Shown here: in pieces, positions 37,039-45,983 of the stretch
Layout: every line of letters begins with the position of its first letter
How positions within the stretch are numbered: position 1 is the stretch's first letter
NCBI GenBank assembly: GCA_016711225.1
Contig: JADJTK010000051.1
Location: forward strand, 124,001 to 188,000
Source of the DNA: Opitutaceae bacterium
Lineage (GTDB): Bacteria > Verrucomicrobiota > Verrucomicrobiia > Opitutales > Opitutaceae
DNA: 64,000 nucleotides
Direction of reading: 5' to 3'
Translations under genes and position numbers: made by a program
The notes under the pieces: model-generated
The model's input: only the letters and a program-made list of their open reading frames with translations
Told to the model about the DNA's origin: nothing
Database searches by the model: none

Positions 37039-37818
37039 TCAGCGGCCGCCGATGCTTAGGCCGGCGAGCCCATTGGTAAGTAGCCGTTTTACGAGAAATT
37101 CCGTCTGCTTGGCGGCCACTTCCTTCATGCCGACCTTGGCGAGTTCGAGCAGACTGGAGAGCTGTTCCTGGGTGAAGGTGGCCTCCTCGCCGGTGCCCTG
37201 TACCTCGACGAAGTTGCCCCGGCCGGTCATGACGATGTTGAAGTCCACCTCCGCGTCCTTGTCTTCAAGGTAGGCGAGATCGAGGATCTCCTTGTTGTCG
37301 AAGATGCCCACGCTCACGGCGGCCACCGAGTCGGTGAAGGGGTTCTCCGCGATCTTCTTTTCGGTGATCATCTTCTCGATGGCCAGCCGGGCCGCGAGGT
37401 AGGCGCCGGTGATCGAGGCGGTGCGGGTGCCGCCGTCGGCCTGGAGCACATCGCAATCGACCCAGAGGGTCTTGTCGGGGAGCTTCTTGAGGTCGATGAC
37501 GGCGCGCAGGGAGCGGCCGATGAGGCGCTGGATCTCGACGGTGCGCCCGTCGAGCTTGCCCTTGGCGATGTCGCGGGGTTTGCGGTCGAGGGTGCTGTAG
37601 GGCAGCATCGAGTACTCGGCGGAAAGCCAACCTCCGGGTACGCCTTGCTGGCGCATCCAGGCGGGCACCTTCGGCTCGATCATGGCCGCGCAGATCACCC
37701 GAGTGTTGCCGAAGGAGACGAGCACGGAGCCGTGGGCGTTCGGGGCGATGTCGGGTTGGAAAGTGAGAGGGCGCAGCTGGTCGGGGCGGCGGCCGTCGGG
37801 ACGGGCGAATTCAGGCAT
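37039..37818 (-). CDS. rph: Ribonuclease PH
   Basis: RNase PH is a phosphorolytic 3'-to-5' exoribonuclease that trims tRNA precursors. The 259-residue protein has the family's opening RPDGRRPDQLRPLTFQPDI, GSVLVSFGNTRVICAAMIE, the RNA-binding segment RTVEIQRLIGRSLRAV and the phosphate-binding region VLQADGGTRTASITGAYLA. The C-terminal EVQGTGEEATFTQEQL is also typical. Length is slightly above the usual 240-250. The start at 37818 gives MPEFARPDGRRP, the expected N-terminus. Confidence 0.95.
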   Translation of the reverse strand: MPEFARPDGRRPDQLRPLTFQPDIAPNAHGSVLVSFGNTRVICAAMIEPKVPAWMRQQGVPGGWLSAEYSMLPYSTLDRKPRDIAKGKLDGRTVEIQRLIGRSLRAVIDLKKLPDKTLWVDCDVLQADGGTRTASITGAYLAARLAIEKMITEKKIAENPFTDSVAAVSVGIFDNKEILDLAYLEDKDAEVDFNIVMTGRGNFVEVQGTGEEATFTQEQLSSLLELAKVGMKEVAAKQTEFLVKRLLTNGLAGLSIGGR

Positions 37819-38011
37819 GGGCGGCACTCAACGGGGCGCTGTGTCTCTGAGCAAGCGGAAGATGGCGGGCAGGGGATGGCCGATGGAAGGCCCGTTGCCA
37901 GCCGGCTCTTCGGGGGGGGGCGCCCGACGAATGGCCGGTTGCAGGCCGGCATCAAGGCAGGCACGACGGGTCAAACGGGGCTCGACCGGCGGCTGGCGAA
38001 GCGACCGCGCT

Positions 38012-38407
38012 TCAGGTTTGGGCGGTGAGCTCGCTGAGCAAGCCCTTGGCACGCTCGAATTCGGCACCCATTTGGGTAAGCAACTCGGAGGAGATGGAGG
38101 GATCGGCGCTATGGTGCTCCAACTGCCGGCCCAGCTCGGAAAGGCGCACAATCCCCATGTTGCTGCAACTGCCCTTGATCGAGTGGGCGGAGGCCTTCAG
38201 CGCGGGCAGGTCGGCTTTGGCCAGGGCCGCCTGGGCTTCGGCGAGGTGGCGGGCCGCCTCGCTTTCCCAACTCCCGAGCATTTCATGCAACGCGTCCGGC
38301 CCGGCATCCAAGCAGAGCTCACGCAACATCTCCACCCGCTCCGGGTCCAGCGAGGGCAGATCGGGAGCGTACGGGGACGGAGGCATGGGTACGGGAGGGT
38401 GGGGCAC
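38012..38407 (-). CDS. Histidine phosphotransfer (Hpt) domain protein
   Basis: A 131-residue four-helix Hpt protein. The phospho-acceptor His75 lies in KASAHSIKGSCSNMGI, followed by the usual LSELGRQLEHHS. It could relay phosphate between a hybrid kinase and a response regulator, but neither is adjacent, so it is an orphan relay. The proline-rich first 15 residues may be shorter if translation begins at the ATG at 38386. Confidence 0.85.
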   Translation of the reverse strand: MPHPPVPMPPSPYAPDLPSLDPERVEMLRELCLDAGPDALHEMLGSWESEAARHLAEAQAALAKADLPALKASAHSIKGSCSNMGIVRLSELGRQLEHHSADPSISSELLTQMGAEFERAKGLLSELTAQT

Positions 38408-38992
38408 GGTCGCGGTTTGAGGCCTTTATCGGACGAAACCGGATGCAGTTTAGGGCCGATCTCCATGTCCGAAATCAGGGCCCACGAAGAATTATCGGGG
38501 TTGCCCGGGGCGCTGCAACCGACCCCGCGGCGAGGTGCGCGTTGCGTTTCGATTCCGCTGACCTGGGATCGTTTTCCGCGTGAATTGCCCCGGGGTTTCG
38601 CCCCGCCGGGCCATTAGCTGGGCGCATGTTCGCGCGCGGCGTACGCAAAACTCCTGCATCTTTATTTCGCTTCCGGGAATTTCGTTTACATGATTTCGCG
38701 CCGATTGGTTTAGTGCCCCTGCATCTCCACCTGTCTTTCGACGCAACTACCCGTGAGCGCCCCGGATTCGCGAAAAGCCTTCCTGTCCAAGCTTTGTCTC
38801 TGCCTCGCGGCGGCCGGCACCCTTCCGGGCCTGCTGAGCCGGCGCCGAGCCTCCCGCGTTGCCACTTCTCGCGACTCCAGCCTCGGCTTTCCCGTGAAAG
38901 CCGATCAGCGTGCCGTCGTGCGCGACCCTGCGAGCCTCTGAGCCGGGTCGATCCTTCAAACTTTCGCCCCGCTTCACCCCTTCCCCCGACTC
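38408..38992. other. Long leader region upstream of the act cluster
   Basis: This 585-base gap separates the hpt gene from actA, in divergent orientation. Apart from the promoter-like site at 38685-38714 I find no gene that I can support. A GTG-initiated frame at 38753-38941 is open but shows no family. The region must hold the promoter for the respiratory cluster. Confidence 0.4.
38685..38714 (+). promoter_or_regulatory. Candidate sigma-70 promoter for the act-cco cluster
   Basis: TTTACA (five of six matches to the -35 consensus) and TTTAGT (four of six to the -10) are separated by 18 bases, in a locally AT-rich patch of an otherwise GC-rich region. The site lies about 280 bases before actA, so the transcript would have a long leader. 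Confidence 0.35.
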
Positions 38993-39661
38993 ATGTCGAA
39001 GGTCTTTCCCCCGTGGTCCAACCGCCTGCCGCTGCAGCTCGCGCTCTTCCTCGTCGTGCTCGGCGGGCTGGCGACGGCCGGTGTCACCTATTACTTCACA
39101 CCGAAGTACACGCGCGTTGGTTACGCGCCGGTCCAGCCGGTGCCCTTCAGCCACGCGCTGCACACCGGCCAGCTCGGCCTCGACTGCCGGTATTGCCACA
39201 CCGCCGTCGACAAGAGCCCGCACTCCACGGTGCCGGCCGCGCAGACGTGCATGAACTGCCACAGCATTATCAAGAAGGATAGTCCGCTGCTGGCCCCGGT
39301 GCGCGCTAGCTTCGAGTCCGGTGATCCCGTGCCGTGGGTGAAGATCCACCAGGCGCCCGACTTCGTGTATTTCAATCACGCCGTCCACGTGAACCGTGGC
39401 GTCTCGTGCGTGGAATGCCACAACAACATCACGCAGACGGCCGAGGGCGAGACGATGGCTCAGCGCCAGCCGCTGAGCATGTCGTTCTGCCTGGACTGCC
39501 ACCGCGACCCGGCCAGCCGGATCCGCGATCCGAAGGACGTCTTTAATCTCAACAGCTCGCGCCTGGTCGACCAGGGCAAGGAAAAGGCCGATGCGGCCGT
39601 CAAGTTGGTCCAGCACTGGAAAGTGAAACCGCCTCAGAGCTGCAGCGGCTGCCACCGATGA
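38993..39661 (+). CDS. actA: Alternative complex III subunit A, pentaheme cytochrome c
   Basis: ActA is the membrane-anchored multiheme cytochrome of alternative complex III, which oxidises quinol and passes electrons to periplasmic or oxidase-bound cytochromes. The 222-residue protein has one N-terminal helix (LALFLVVLGGLATAGVTYYF) and five CxxCH haem-binding motifs: CRYCH, CMNCH, CVECH, CLDCH and CSGCH. Five haems is the number known for ActA. Its stop overlaps the actB start (ATGA at 39658-39661), so the first two genes are translationally coupled. Confidence 0.93.
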   Translation: MSKVFPPWSNRLPLQLALFLVVLGGLATAGVTYYFTPKYTRVGYAPVQPVPFSHALHTGQLGLDCRYCHTAVDKSPHSTVPAAQTCMNCHSIIKKDSPLLAPVRASFESGDPVPWVKIHQAPDFVYFNHAVHVNRGVSCVECHNNITQTAEGETMAQRQPLSMSFCLDCHRDPASRIRDPKDVFNLNSSRLVDQGKEKADAAVKLVQHWKVKPPQSCSGCHR

Positions 39662-42600
39662 AGCACAAGTTCGAACATCCCGCCCCCTCCGCCCGCGAGC
39701 TCAACGGTCCGCGCTACTGGCGCAGCCTCGACGAGTTGGCCGCCACGCCCGGCTTCCAGGAGCACCTCGAGCGTGAGTTCCCGCAGGGAGCCGCCGACCT
39801 CAATGGCATCGACCGGCGGAACTTCTTCCGCCTGATGGCCGCCTCCTTTGCCCTTGGTGGGCTGGGCATGGCCGGCTGCCGACGTCCCGAGGTGAATATT
39901 CTCCCGTACGGCAAATCCGTCGAAGGCGTCACGCCCGGGCTGGCCCAGTACTACGCCACCGCGATGCCCGCCCGTGGCGGCGCGATCCCACTGTTGGCCG
40001 AGTGCCACCAGGGGCGGCCGACCAAGCTGGAAGGCAACCCCTCGTATCTACCCTACGGTGGCGCGAGCAATCTGCAGACGCAGGCTGCCGTGCTCGGCCT
40101 CTACGACCCCGACCGCGCGATGATCTCGACGCAGGCCGGCAACGAGGTGACCGGACCGCAGGTCAACGACCTGTTGGCGAAGATCCGCGACACGTATACA
40201 CCGATCGGCGGCGCCGGGCTGGCGTTTCTGGCCGAGCCGTCGACCTCGCCCACGCGCGCCGCGCTCGTGGCGAATCTGAAGGCGAAGTTCCCGAAGGCCA
40301 TCTGGGCGGAATACGAACCGGTGGACGGCAGCGCGCCGGAGCGGGCGCTGGAGACTCTCCTCGGGAAGCGCGCCCGGCCGCTGTACCGTTTCGCGCAGGC
40401 CAAACGCGTGCTCAGCCTCGGCTGCGATTTCTTGCAGTCGGAGTCGGGCGCCATCGGTTACGCCCGCGATTGGGCCAAGGGGCGCCGCCAAGTCGGCAAG
40501 GGCGAGGCGATGAGCCGGCTCTACGTGGCGGAAAGCCATTTCTCCATCACCGGCAGCAATGCCGACCACCGCATCCGGGTGGCGGGTTCGCAACTGCCGG
40601 GCTTTGCCGCCGCCATCGCCCGACGAGTATTTGCCGCAACGGGGCGTTTCCCGGAGTTGACCGGGGCGCTGGACCGCCTCGCGGCCGACCTGAAGATCGA
40701 CGCCGGTTGGCTTGATGCCTGTGTCGCGGATCTTTGCGGCCACCGCGGGGCCGCGCTGGTTTGCGCCGGCTTCCAGCAAGGATTGGCGGTGCAGGCGCTC
40801 GCGTTGGCGATCAACGAGGCGCTGGAGTCGTTTGGGCGCACGGTGGACTTGTTGCCGAGCGAGAGCCCGGCCGCCGACTCGATCCACACCCTCGCGGTGG
40901 CGATCCAGACCGGCCAGATCCGGAGTTTGGTGATTATTGGCGGCAACCCGGTGTACGACGCACCGGCGGAAATCGACTGGCCCGTCCTGCAGAAGCAGGT
41001 GTCGGAGGTGATCCGCCATGGCCTGTATAGCGACGAAACCTCCGCGCAGGTGGCGGAGCAGGGTGGGTGGCAGGTGCACGGCACTCATTTCTTGGAGTCG
41101 TGGGGCGATGCGCGCACCGCCGACGGCTCGATCGTGCCGGTGCAGCCGATGATCCTGCCGCTTTTTAATGGCGTCTCGGAGACCGAGTTTCTGGCGCGAA
41201 TTGCCGGCGATAGCGTGACCGAAGGCTACAGCCTCGTGCATCGGACGTTCACCGAGCTCAATGGTGGTTCCGAGAAGGATTTTCGCGGCTGGCTCCACGA
41301 TGGCGTCGCCGTTTTCACCGGTGCCACCGTCATCAAACCTCGGATTGCCGCTGCGGCGTTGGCCGAGGTACTTCGCGGCACCAGCTTTCCGGTTCTCTCC
41401 ACCGGCAACCTCGAGGCGGTTTTCGTGCCCGACCTGAAGGTTGACGATGGGCGCTACGCCAACAACGGCTGGCTGCAGGAATGCCCGGACCCGATCACGA
41501 AGATCGCGTGGGACAACCCCGTGCAGATCTCGCCGCGGCTCGCCGCCGACCTCAAGCTCATCGACCCGCGCCGGCTCGACAAGGACCAGCCCGCCACCGG
41601 GGCGCTGGATCCGGCGCGCCACGACATCAATCAGTTCACCATCGGCAAGGAACAGGCGCACGTTGTGCGCATCACGCTCGACGGCCGCTCGGTAGAGGCG
41701 CCGGTGCATATCCAGCCCGGTCTTGCCGATTACACGATTGTCCTGCCGCTCGGCTACGGTCGAACCGCGGCCGGTCGGGTGGGGAACAGCGTTGGTTTCA
41801 ACGCGTACTCGATCCGCACCTCCGCCGGCGCGGCGTTTGCCACCGGTGCGACGATCGAAGTCATCCCCGGTCGCACGCAGCAGTTGCCCAACATGCAGGA
41901 GCACTGGGCGATCGAAGGCCGCGACATCATCCGCGAGGCCAACCTCGCCGAGCATCACGAGAACCCGACATGGGCGGCCGGCATCGGCATGGAGGCGCAT
42001 TCGCCGGCCATCTACGGCACCGACAAGGACAAGCCCGCTGCGTTCAAGGCGGCCAAGACACCGCGCGGCAACTCGCTCTACGAGACCCCGGACCTGGACG
42101 GCACCCACCAGTGGGGCATGTCGATCGATCTCAATACCTGCATCGGCTGTAACGCCTGCGTGATCGCCTGCCAGGCGGAGAACAACATTCCCATCGTCGG
42201 CCGCGACCAGGTGCTGCGCGGCCGCGAGATGCACTGGATTCGCCTCGACCGGTATTATTCTTCCGGTTTCGAGAGCAACGCTGCCATCCCCGAGGATCCG
42301 CAGGTTTCGCTTCAGCCGATGGCCTGCCAGCAGTGCGAGCTCGCCCCGTGCGAGAGCGTCTGCCCGGTCAACGCCACGGTGCACGACGAGGAGGGCCTCA
42401 ACGTCATGGCCTACAACCGCTGCATCGGCACGCGGTATTGCGCCAACAACTGCCCGTACAAGGTGCGGCGTTTCAATTTCTTCGACTATCAGCAGCGCCA
42501 GCTCGACTCGCTCTACCTCGGGCCGCTCGGTCCGCAGGGCAAGCCCGAGCTGCTCAAGATGGCGATGAATCCCGACGTCACCGTGCGCATGCGCGGTGTC

Positions 42601-43044
42601 ATGGAGAAGTGCACCTATTGTGTGCAGCGCATCCAGCGCGCGAAGATCGAGCAGAAGGTGAAGGCCGGCGCCAGCGGGGCCATCGAGGTGCCGGATCGCA
42701 CGATCCGCGTCGCCTGCGAGCAGGCCTGCCCCACGGAGGCCATCGTCTTTGGCAACATCCTCAAAGAGGACAGCGCCGTCTCCATCGCCAAGTCCGATCC
42801 CCGTACCTATGCGGTGCTCGGCTACCTCAATATCCGCCCCCGCACCACTTACATCGCCAAGGTGCGCAATCCGAACACGAACATGCCCGGCCAAAAGGAC
42901 ATGCCGCCTCCGCTCTCCCGGCTCGAGTATAACCAGAAGAACCATGCTGCCGCCGGTCATGGCGAAGGCCATGGGCCGATGCATGGTGAGACTCACGGGG
43001 CTGAGCACGCCGCTCCCGCGCACAAGAACGGAGGGCAGCACTGA
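39658..43044 (+). CDS. actB: Alternative complex III subunit B, molybdopterin-oxidoreductase-like iron-sulfur protein
   Basis: ActB is the large peripheral subunit. The 1128-residue protein carries a Tat-type signal near residue 53 (RRNFFRLMAASFALGG, followed by a Cys). A domain like molybdopterin oxidoreductases follows, though the family is believed to lack the cofactor. The C-terminal part has a ferredoxin-like domain with cysteine clusters: CIGCNACVIAC near residue 829, CQQCELAPCESVCP near 890, CIGTRYCANNCP near 922, CTYC near 984 and CEQACP near 1019. The final 50 residues are His-rich (HGEGHGPMHGETHGAEH). It is fused from two functional halves, as is normal for ActB. Confidence 0.93.
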   Translation: MKHKFEHPAPSARELNGPRYWRSLDELAATPGFQEHLEREFPQGAADLNGIDRRNFFRLMAASFALGGLGMAGCRRPEVNILPYGKSVEGVTPGLAQYYATAMPARGGAIPLLAECHQGRPTKLEGNPSYLPYGGASNLQTQAAVLGLYDPDRAMISTQAGNEVTGPQVNDLLAKIRDTYTPIGGAGLAFLAEPSTSPTRAALVANLKAKFPKAIWAEYEPVDGSAPERALETLLGKRARPLYRFAQAKRVLSLGCDFLQSESGAIGYARDWAKGRRQVGKGEAMSRLYVAESHFSITGSNADHRIRVAGSQLPGFAAAIARRVFAATGRFPELTGALDRLAADLKIDAGWLDACVADLCGHRGAALVCAGFQQGLAVQALALAINEALESFGRTVDLLPSESPAADSIHTLAVAIQTGQIRSLVIIGGNPVYDAPAEIDWPVLQKQVSEVIRHGLYSDETSAQVAEQGGWQVHGTHFLESWGDARTADGSIVPVQPMILPLFNGVSETEFLARIAGDSVTEGYSLVHRTFTELNGGSEKDFRGWLHDGVAVFTGATVIKPRIAAAALAEVLRGTSFPVLSTGNLEAVFVPDLKVDDGRYANNGWLQECPDPITKIAWDNPVQISPRLAADLKLIDPRRLDKDQPATGALDPARHDINQFTIGKEQAHVVRITLDGRSVEAPVHIQPGLADYTIVLPLGYGRTAAGRVGNSVGFNAYSIRTSAGAAFATGATIEVIPGRTQQLPNMQEHWAIEGRDIIREANLAEHHENPTWAAGIGMEAHSPAIYGTDKDKPAAFKAAKTPRGNSLYETPDLDGTHQWGMSIDLNTCIGCNACVIACQAENNIPIVGRDQVLRGREMHWIRLDRYYSSGFESNAAIPEDPQVSLQPMACQQCELAPCESVCPVNATVHDEEGLNVMAYNRCIGTRYCANNCPYKVRRFNFFDYQQRQLDSLYLGPLGPQGKPELLKMAMNPDVTVRMRGVMEKCTYCVQRIQRAKIEQKVKAGASGAIEVPDRTIRVACEQACPTEAIVFGNILKEDSAVSIAKSDPRTYAVLGYLNIRPRTTYIAKVRNPNTNMPGQKDMPPPLSRLEYNQKNHAAAGHGEGHGPMHGETHGAEHAAPAHKNGGQH

Positions 43045-43094
43045 TGGCCGCCGCGCTTGATCCTCGAAATGGCGTATCGGTTCTAGCCGATGGC

Positions 43095-43153
43095 GTGGCG
43101 CAGGCGTCCCGGCCTGCGAAATCCGCCGTCGCAGGCACGGAGGCCTGCGCCAC
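43095..43153. repeat. REPIN-like inverted pair between actB and actC
   Basis: GTGGCGCAGGC at 43095-43105 is inverted as GCCTGCGCCAC at 43143-43153. An inner pair (CCTGCG at 43113-43118 and CGCAGG at 43130-43135) gives each arm its own complement. The element fills most of the 157-base gap between two genes of one operon. Confidence 0.75.
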
Positions 43154-43201
43154 GTTGTGCTCCTCTTGTCACTCCGACGCAATGATCGGAGGCCTCTCCC
43201 A

Positions 43202-44647
43202 ATGAGCAGCCACGCTCCCACCGAACTCCCTCCGCATGCCCAGGCCGTGCTCGCCGAGGTCGCCCCGGCTCATCTGCCCCGCCAGGAACTGATCGGCCAC
43301 CACCGCGGCTTCGCGTGGATCACCGACAAGGTCTGCTCTATCGTCGAGGCCGAGACGCCCACCTGGTGGTGGGTCGCCTTCTCGGTGGTCTGCCTGGTCG
43401 CTTCGTTCACTGTGGTTGGGCTCGTCTATCTTGTGACCACCGGCGTCGGTGTCTGGGACCATGCCAACCCGATCAATTGGGCCTGGGACATCGTCAACTT
43501 CGTGTTCTGGATCGGTATCGGCCACGCCGGCACCCTGATCTCGGCTATCCTCTGCCTCTTCCGCCAAAAGTGGCGCACCTCGATCAATCGCGCCGCCGAG
43601 GCGATGACGATCTTCGCGGTGTGCTGCGCCGGCTTGTTCCCGCTCTTCCACGTGGGCCGCGTCTGGTGGGCCTGGTGGCTGTTCCCGCTGCCCAATGCCA
43701 ACGCCATCTGGCCGCAGTTCCGCTCCCCTCTGCTCTGGGACGTGTTCGCCGTCTCCACCTACGCGACGGTGTCGACGCTATTCTGGTACATGGGCATGAT
43801 CCCCGATCTGGCGACGTTGCGCGACCGCGCGAAGTCGAAGGCCAAGCAGTTCTTCTACGGGCTGTTCGCGCTGGGCTGGCGCGGCTCGAATCGCCACTGG
43901 CAGAACTACGAGATGGCGTACCTGCTGCTCGCCGCGCTCTCCACGCCGCTGGTGCTCTCGGTGCACACCATCGTGTCGTTCGACTTCGCCGTCTCGCTGG
44001 TGCCGGGCTGGCACACGACGATCTTCCCTCCGTACTTCGTGGCCGGCGCGATCTTCTCGGGCTTCGGCATGGTGCTCACCCTCATGCTGCCCCTGCGGGC
44101 GATCTACAAACTCGACGACCTGATCACGCAGTACCACATCGATTGCATGTGCAAGATCACCCTGGCGACGGGGTCGATCGTGGGCTACGCCTACGCCATC
44201 GAGTTTTTCATCGCGTGGTATGGTGCCAACCCGTACGAAGGCTTCGCCTTCATCAACCGCGCGTTCGGTCCCTACGCCTGGGCCTACTGGATCATGATCA
44301 GCTGCAATGTGATCACCCCGCAGCTCTTCTGGTTCAGCCGAGTGCGCAAGAACACCACGCTGGTCTGGGTGCTTTCGATCTTCGTCAACGTGGGCATGTG
44401 GTTCGAGCGCTTCGTGATCATCGTCACCTCGCTCGCTCGCGACTACCTGCCCTCGAGTTGGGGCTACTATTCGCCCTCGGTCGTCGAGCTTTTCACCTTC
44501 TTCGGCACCTTCGGCGTGTTCAGTGTGCTGTTCCTGCTTTTCCTGCGTTTCTTGCCGCTGATGGCCATGGCCGAGATCAAGGCGATCTCGCCGCAGGCCG
44601 ATCCGCACGCCGGCCACGATCACGACAATTCCGCCGCGCACCACTGA
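43202..44647 (+). CDS. actC: Alternative complex III subunit C, NrfD/PsrC-like quinol-binding membrane protein
   Basis: ActC is a polytopic NrfD-family subunit thought to bind quinol. The 481-residue protein has about ten membrane helices. Family landmarks are INWAWDIVNFVFWIGIGHAG near the N-terminus and, near the C-terminus, NVGMWFERFVIIVTSLARDY. Its last residues are His-rich (HAGHDHDNSAAHH). The ATG at 43202 lies just after a repeat-bearing gap; the frame is open for 15 codons upstream but shows no motif. Confidence 0.92.
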   Translation: MSSHAPTELPPHAQAVLAEVAPAHLPRQELIGHHRGFAWITDKVCSIVEAETPTWWWVAFSVVCLVASFTVVGLVYLVTTGVGVWDHANPINWAWDIVNFVFWIGIGHAGTLISAILCLFRQKWRTSINRAAEAMTIFAVCCAGLFPLFHVGRVWWAWWLFPLPNANAIWPQFRSPLLWDVFAVSTYATVSTLFWYMGMIPDLATLRDRAKSKAKQFFYGLFALGWRGSNRHWQNYEMAYLLLAALSTPLVLSVHTIVSFDFAVSLVPGWHTTIFPPYFVAGAIFSGFGMVLTLMLPLRAIYKLDDLITQYHIDCMCKITLATGSIVGYAYAIEFFIAWYGANPYEGFAFINRAFGPYAWAYWIMISCNVITPQLFWFSRVRKNTTLVWVLSIFVNVGMWFERFVIIVTSLARDYLPSSWGYYSPSVVELFTFFGTFGVFSVLFLLFLRFLPLMAMAEIKAISPQADPHAGHDHDNSAAHH

Positions 44648-44650
44648 GCC

Positions 44651-45184
44651 ATGAGTGAGCATATCCACGGTTACCTCGCCGCCTTCGACTCCCCGGCCGA
44701 CATCATGCACGCCGCCGAGCGGGTGCGCGACGCCGGCTTCCAGCGCTGGGATGTCCACACCCCGTTCCCCGTGCATGGCATGGACAGCGCGATGGGCCTG
44801 CGCCGCTCGCGGGTCCAACGTTTCACGCTGCTTGGCGGCATCACCGGTTTCACCACCGGCATGCTCATGATCTGGTTCATGAACGGCATCGACTACCCGC
44901 TGATGGTCGGCGGCAAGCCGATGTTCAGCCCGATGTTCGCATTCCCCGTCTCCTACGAGCTCACCATTCTCTTCTCCGCCTTCGGCACCCTCGGCGGCAT
45001 GGCCCTGCTCAACTGCCTGCCGATGCACTACCATCCCGTGATGAAGGCCGTGCACTGGCCGCGCGCCACCGACGACCGCTTCTTTGTGGCCATCGATGCC
45101 GACGACCCGCAGTTCGACCTCATCCGCACCCGCGCCTTCCTGCGCGAAATCGGTGGCAAGGATATCGCCGCGCTCGAGACCTGA
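44651..45184 (+). CDS. actD: Alternative complex III subunit D (DUF3341)
   Basis: The 177-residue DUF3341 protein starts with a small soluble part (GYLAAFDSPADIMHAAERVR) and contains two membrane helices (TLLGGITGFTTGMLMIWF and ELTILFSAFGTLGGMALLNC). ActD anchors the complex and contacts ActC. It begins three bases after the actC stop, so coupling is tight. Confidence 0.9.
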   Translation: MSEHIHGYLAAFDSPADIMHAAERVRDAGFQRWDVHTPFPVHGMDSAMGLRRSRVQRFTLLGGITGFTTGMLMIWFMNGIDYPLMVGGKPMFSPMFAFPVSYELTILFSAFGTLGGMALLNCLPMHYHPVMKAVHWPRATDDRFFVAIDADDPQFDLIRTRAFLREIGGKDIAALET

Positions 45185-45190
45185 CGCCCC

Positions 45191-45811
45191 ATGCGCTACG
45201 CCTACTACGCCCTCGCTTTCTTTGTTGTCGCCGTCGTCTCGCTGGCCGGCTTCCGCGGCTGCACCTCGACGCGCAACCCCATCGAGCTGTTTGACGACAT
45301 GGTCCGGCAGCCCAAATACAAGGCCCAGTCCCGGTCGGCGTTCTTCGCCGACGGCCGCACGGATCGGCCCTTGCCCCCCAATGTCGTGGCCCGGGGCGAC
45401 CTGCAGGCCGACGACCACCGTTTTCGTGGTAAGGCCGCCGACGGCTCGTTCGCCCGTGGTTTCCCCGCCGCCGTGCCGGTCACGCACGAGCTCATCGCCC
45501 GCGGCCAGCAACGATTCACCATCTACTGTGCGCCCTGTCACGGTGCGCTGGGCGACGGGCAGGGGATCACCAAGGCCTACGGCATGACCGCGACGCCGAC
45601 TTACCATGACGACCGCCTGCGCCTCATGGCCGAGGGCGAGCTCTTCAATACGATCACCCTCGGCAAGAACACGATGATGCCCTACGCCGACAAACTGCCG
45701 GCCGACGATCGCTGGGCCGTGATCGCGTATCTGCGCGCCCTGCAGCGCGCGCAAACTGGCCGCGAGGCCGATGTGCCCGCCGCCGCCCGTGCCCAACTCG
45801 GAACGAAATGA
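45191..45811 (+). CDS. actE: Alternative complex III subunit E, monoheme cytochrome c
   Basis: The 206-residue membrane-anchored cytochrome has an N-terminal hydrophobic segment with a possible lipobox (VSLAGFRGC) and one haem motif CAPCH near residue 116. A methionine-containing loop KNTMMPYADKLP supplies the likely sixth ligand. ActE is the second cytochrome of the complex and passes electrons onward. It lies six bases after actD. Confidence 0.9.
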   Translation: MRYAYYALAFFVVAVVSLAGFRGCTSTRNPIELFDDMVRQPKYKAQSRSAFFADGRTDRPLPPNVVARGDLQADDHRFRGKAADGSFARGFPAAVPVTHELIARGQQRFTIYCAPCHGALGDGQGITKAYGMTATPTYHDDRLRLMAEGELFNTITLGKNTMMPYADKLPADDRWAVIAYLRALQRAQTGREADVPAAARAQLGTK

Positions 45812-45847
45812 AAATCTCTGCCGCAACCTCCGTCATACCGCTTGCGG

Positions 45848-45933
45848 GTAGGTCCGGTCTTCGACCGGATTTGTTGGGCTCGGTCTTGCCTGTCGGCATG
45901 GGCCCAGGGCGACCGGTCGCAGACCGGTCCTAC
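45848..45933. repeat. REPIN-like pair of GTAG hairpins between actE and actF
   Basis: GTAGG leads into TCCGGTC-TTC-GACCGGA at 45848-45869. An inverted partner, GACCGGTC-GCA-GACCGGTC followed by CTAC, ends at 45933. The two units face each other, as in a REPIN, and fill most of the 172-base gap. Confidence 0.75.
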
Positions 45934-45983
45934 TTGGGAAAGCAAGCTCGCTCTGGTTCCCAACCCTCTGCCGGCTCCCTCGC

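Noticed and set aside
38753..38941. A GTG-initiated 62-codon frame in the act leader, a possible leader peptide.
   Set aside because: It has no recognised family and no ribosome binding site that I can see, and the frame could be open by chance at this GC content.
40048..43221. A 1057-codon open frame on the minus strand across actB.
   Set aside because: It is antisense to a gene with clear iron-sulfur motifs, and its translation is Arg/His/Leu-rich without any domain, as expected for a GC-rich shadow frame.
43778..45826. A 682-codon minus-strand frame across actC, actD and actE.
   Set aside because: It crosses three well-supported genes on the opposite strand and has repetitive His/Gly/Glu composition with no motif.
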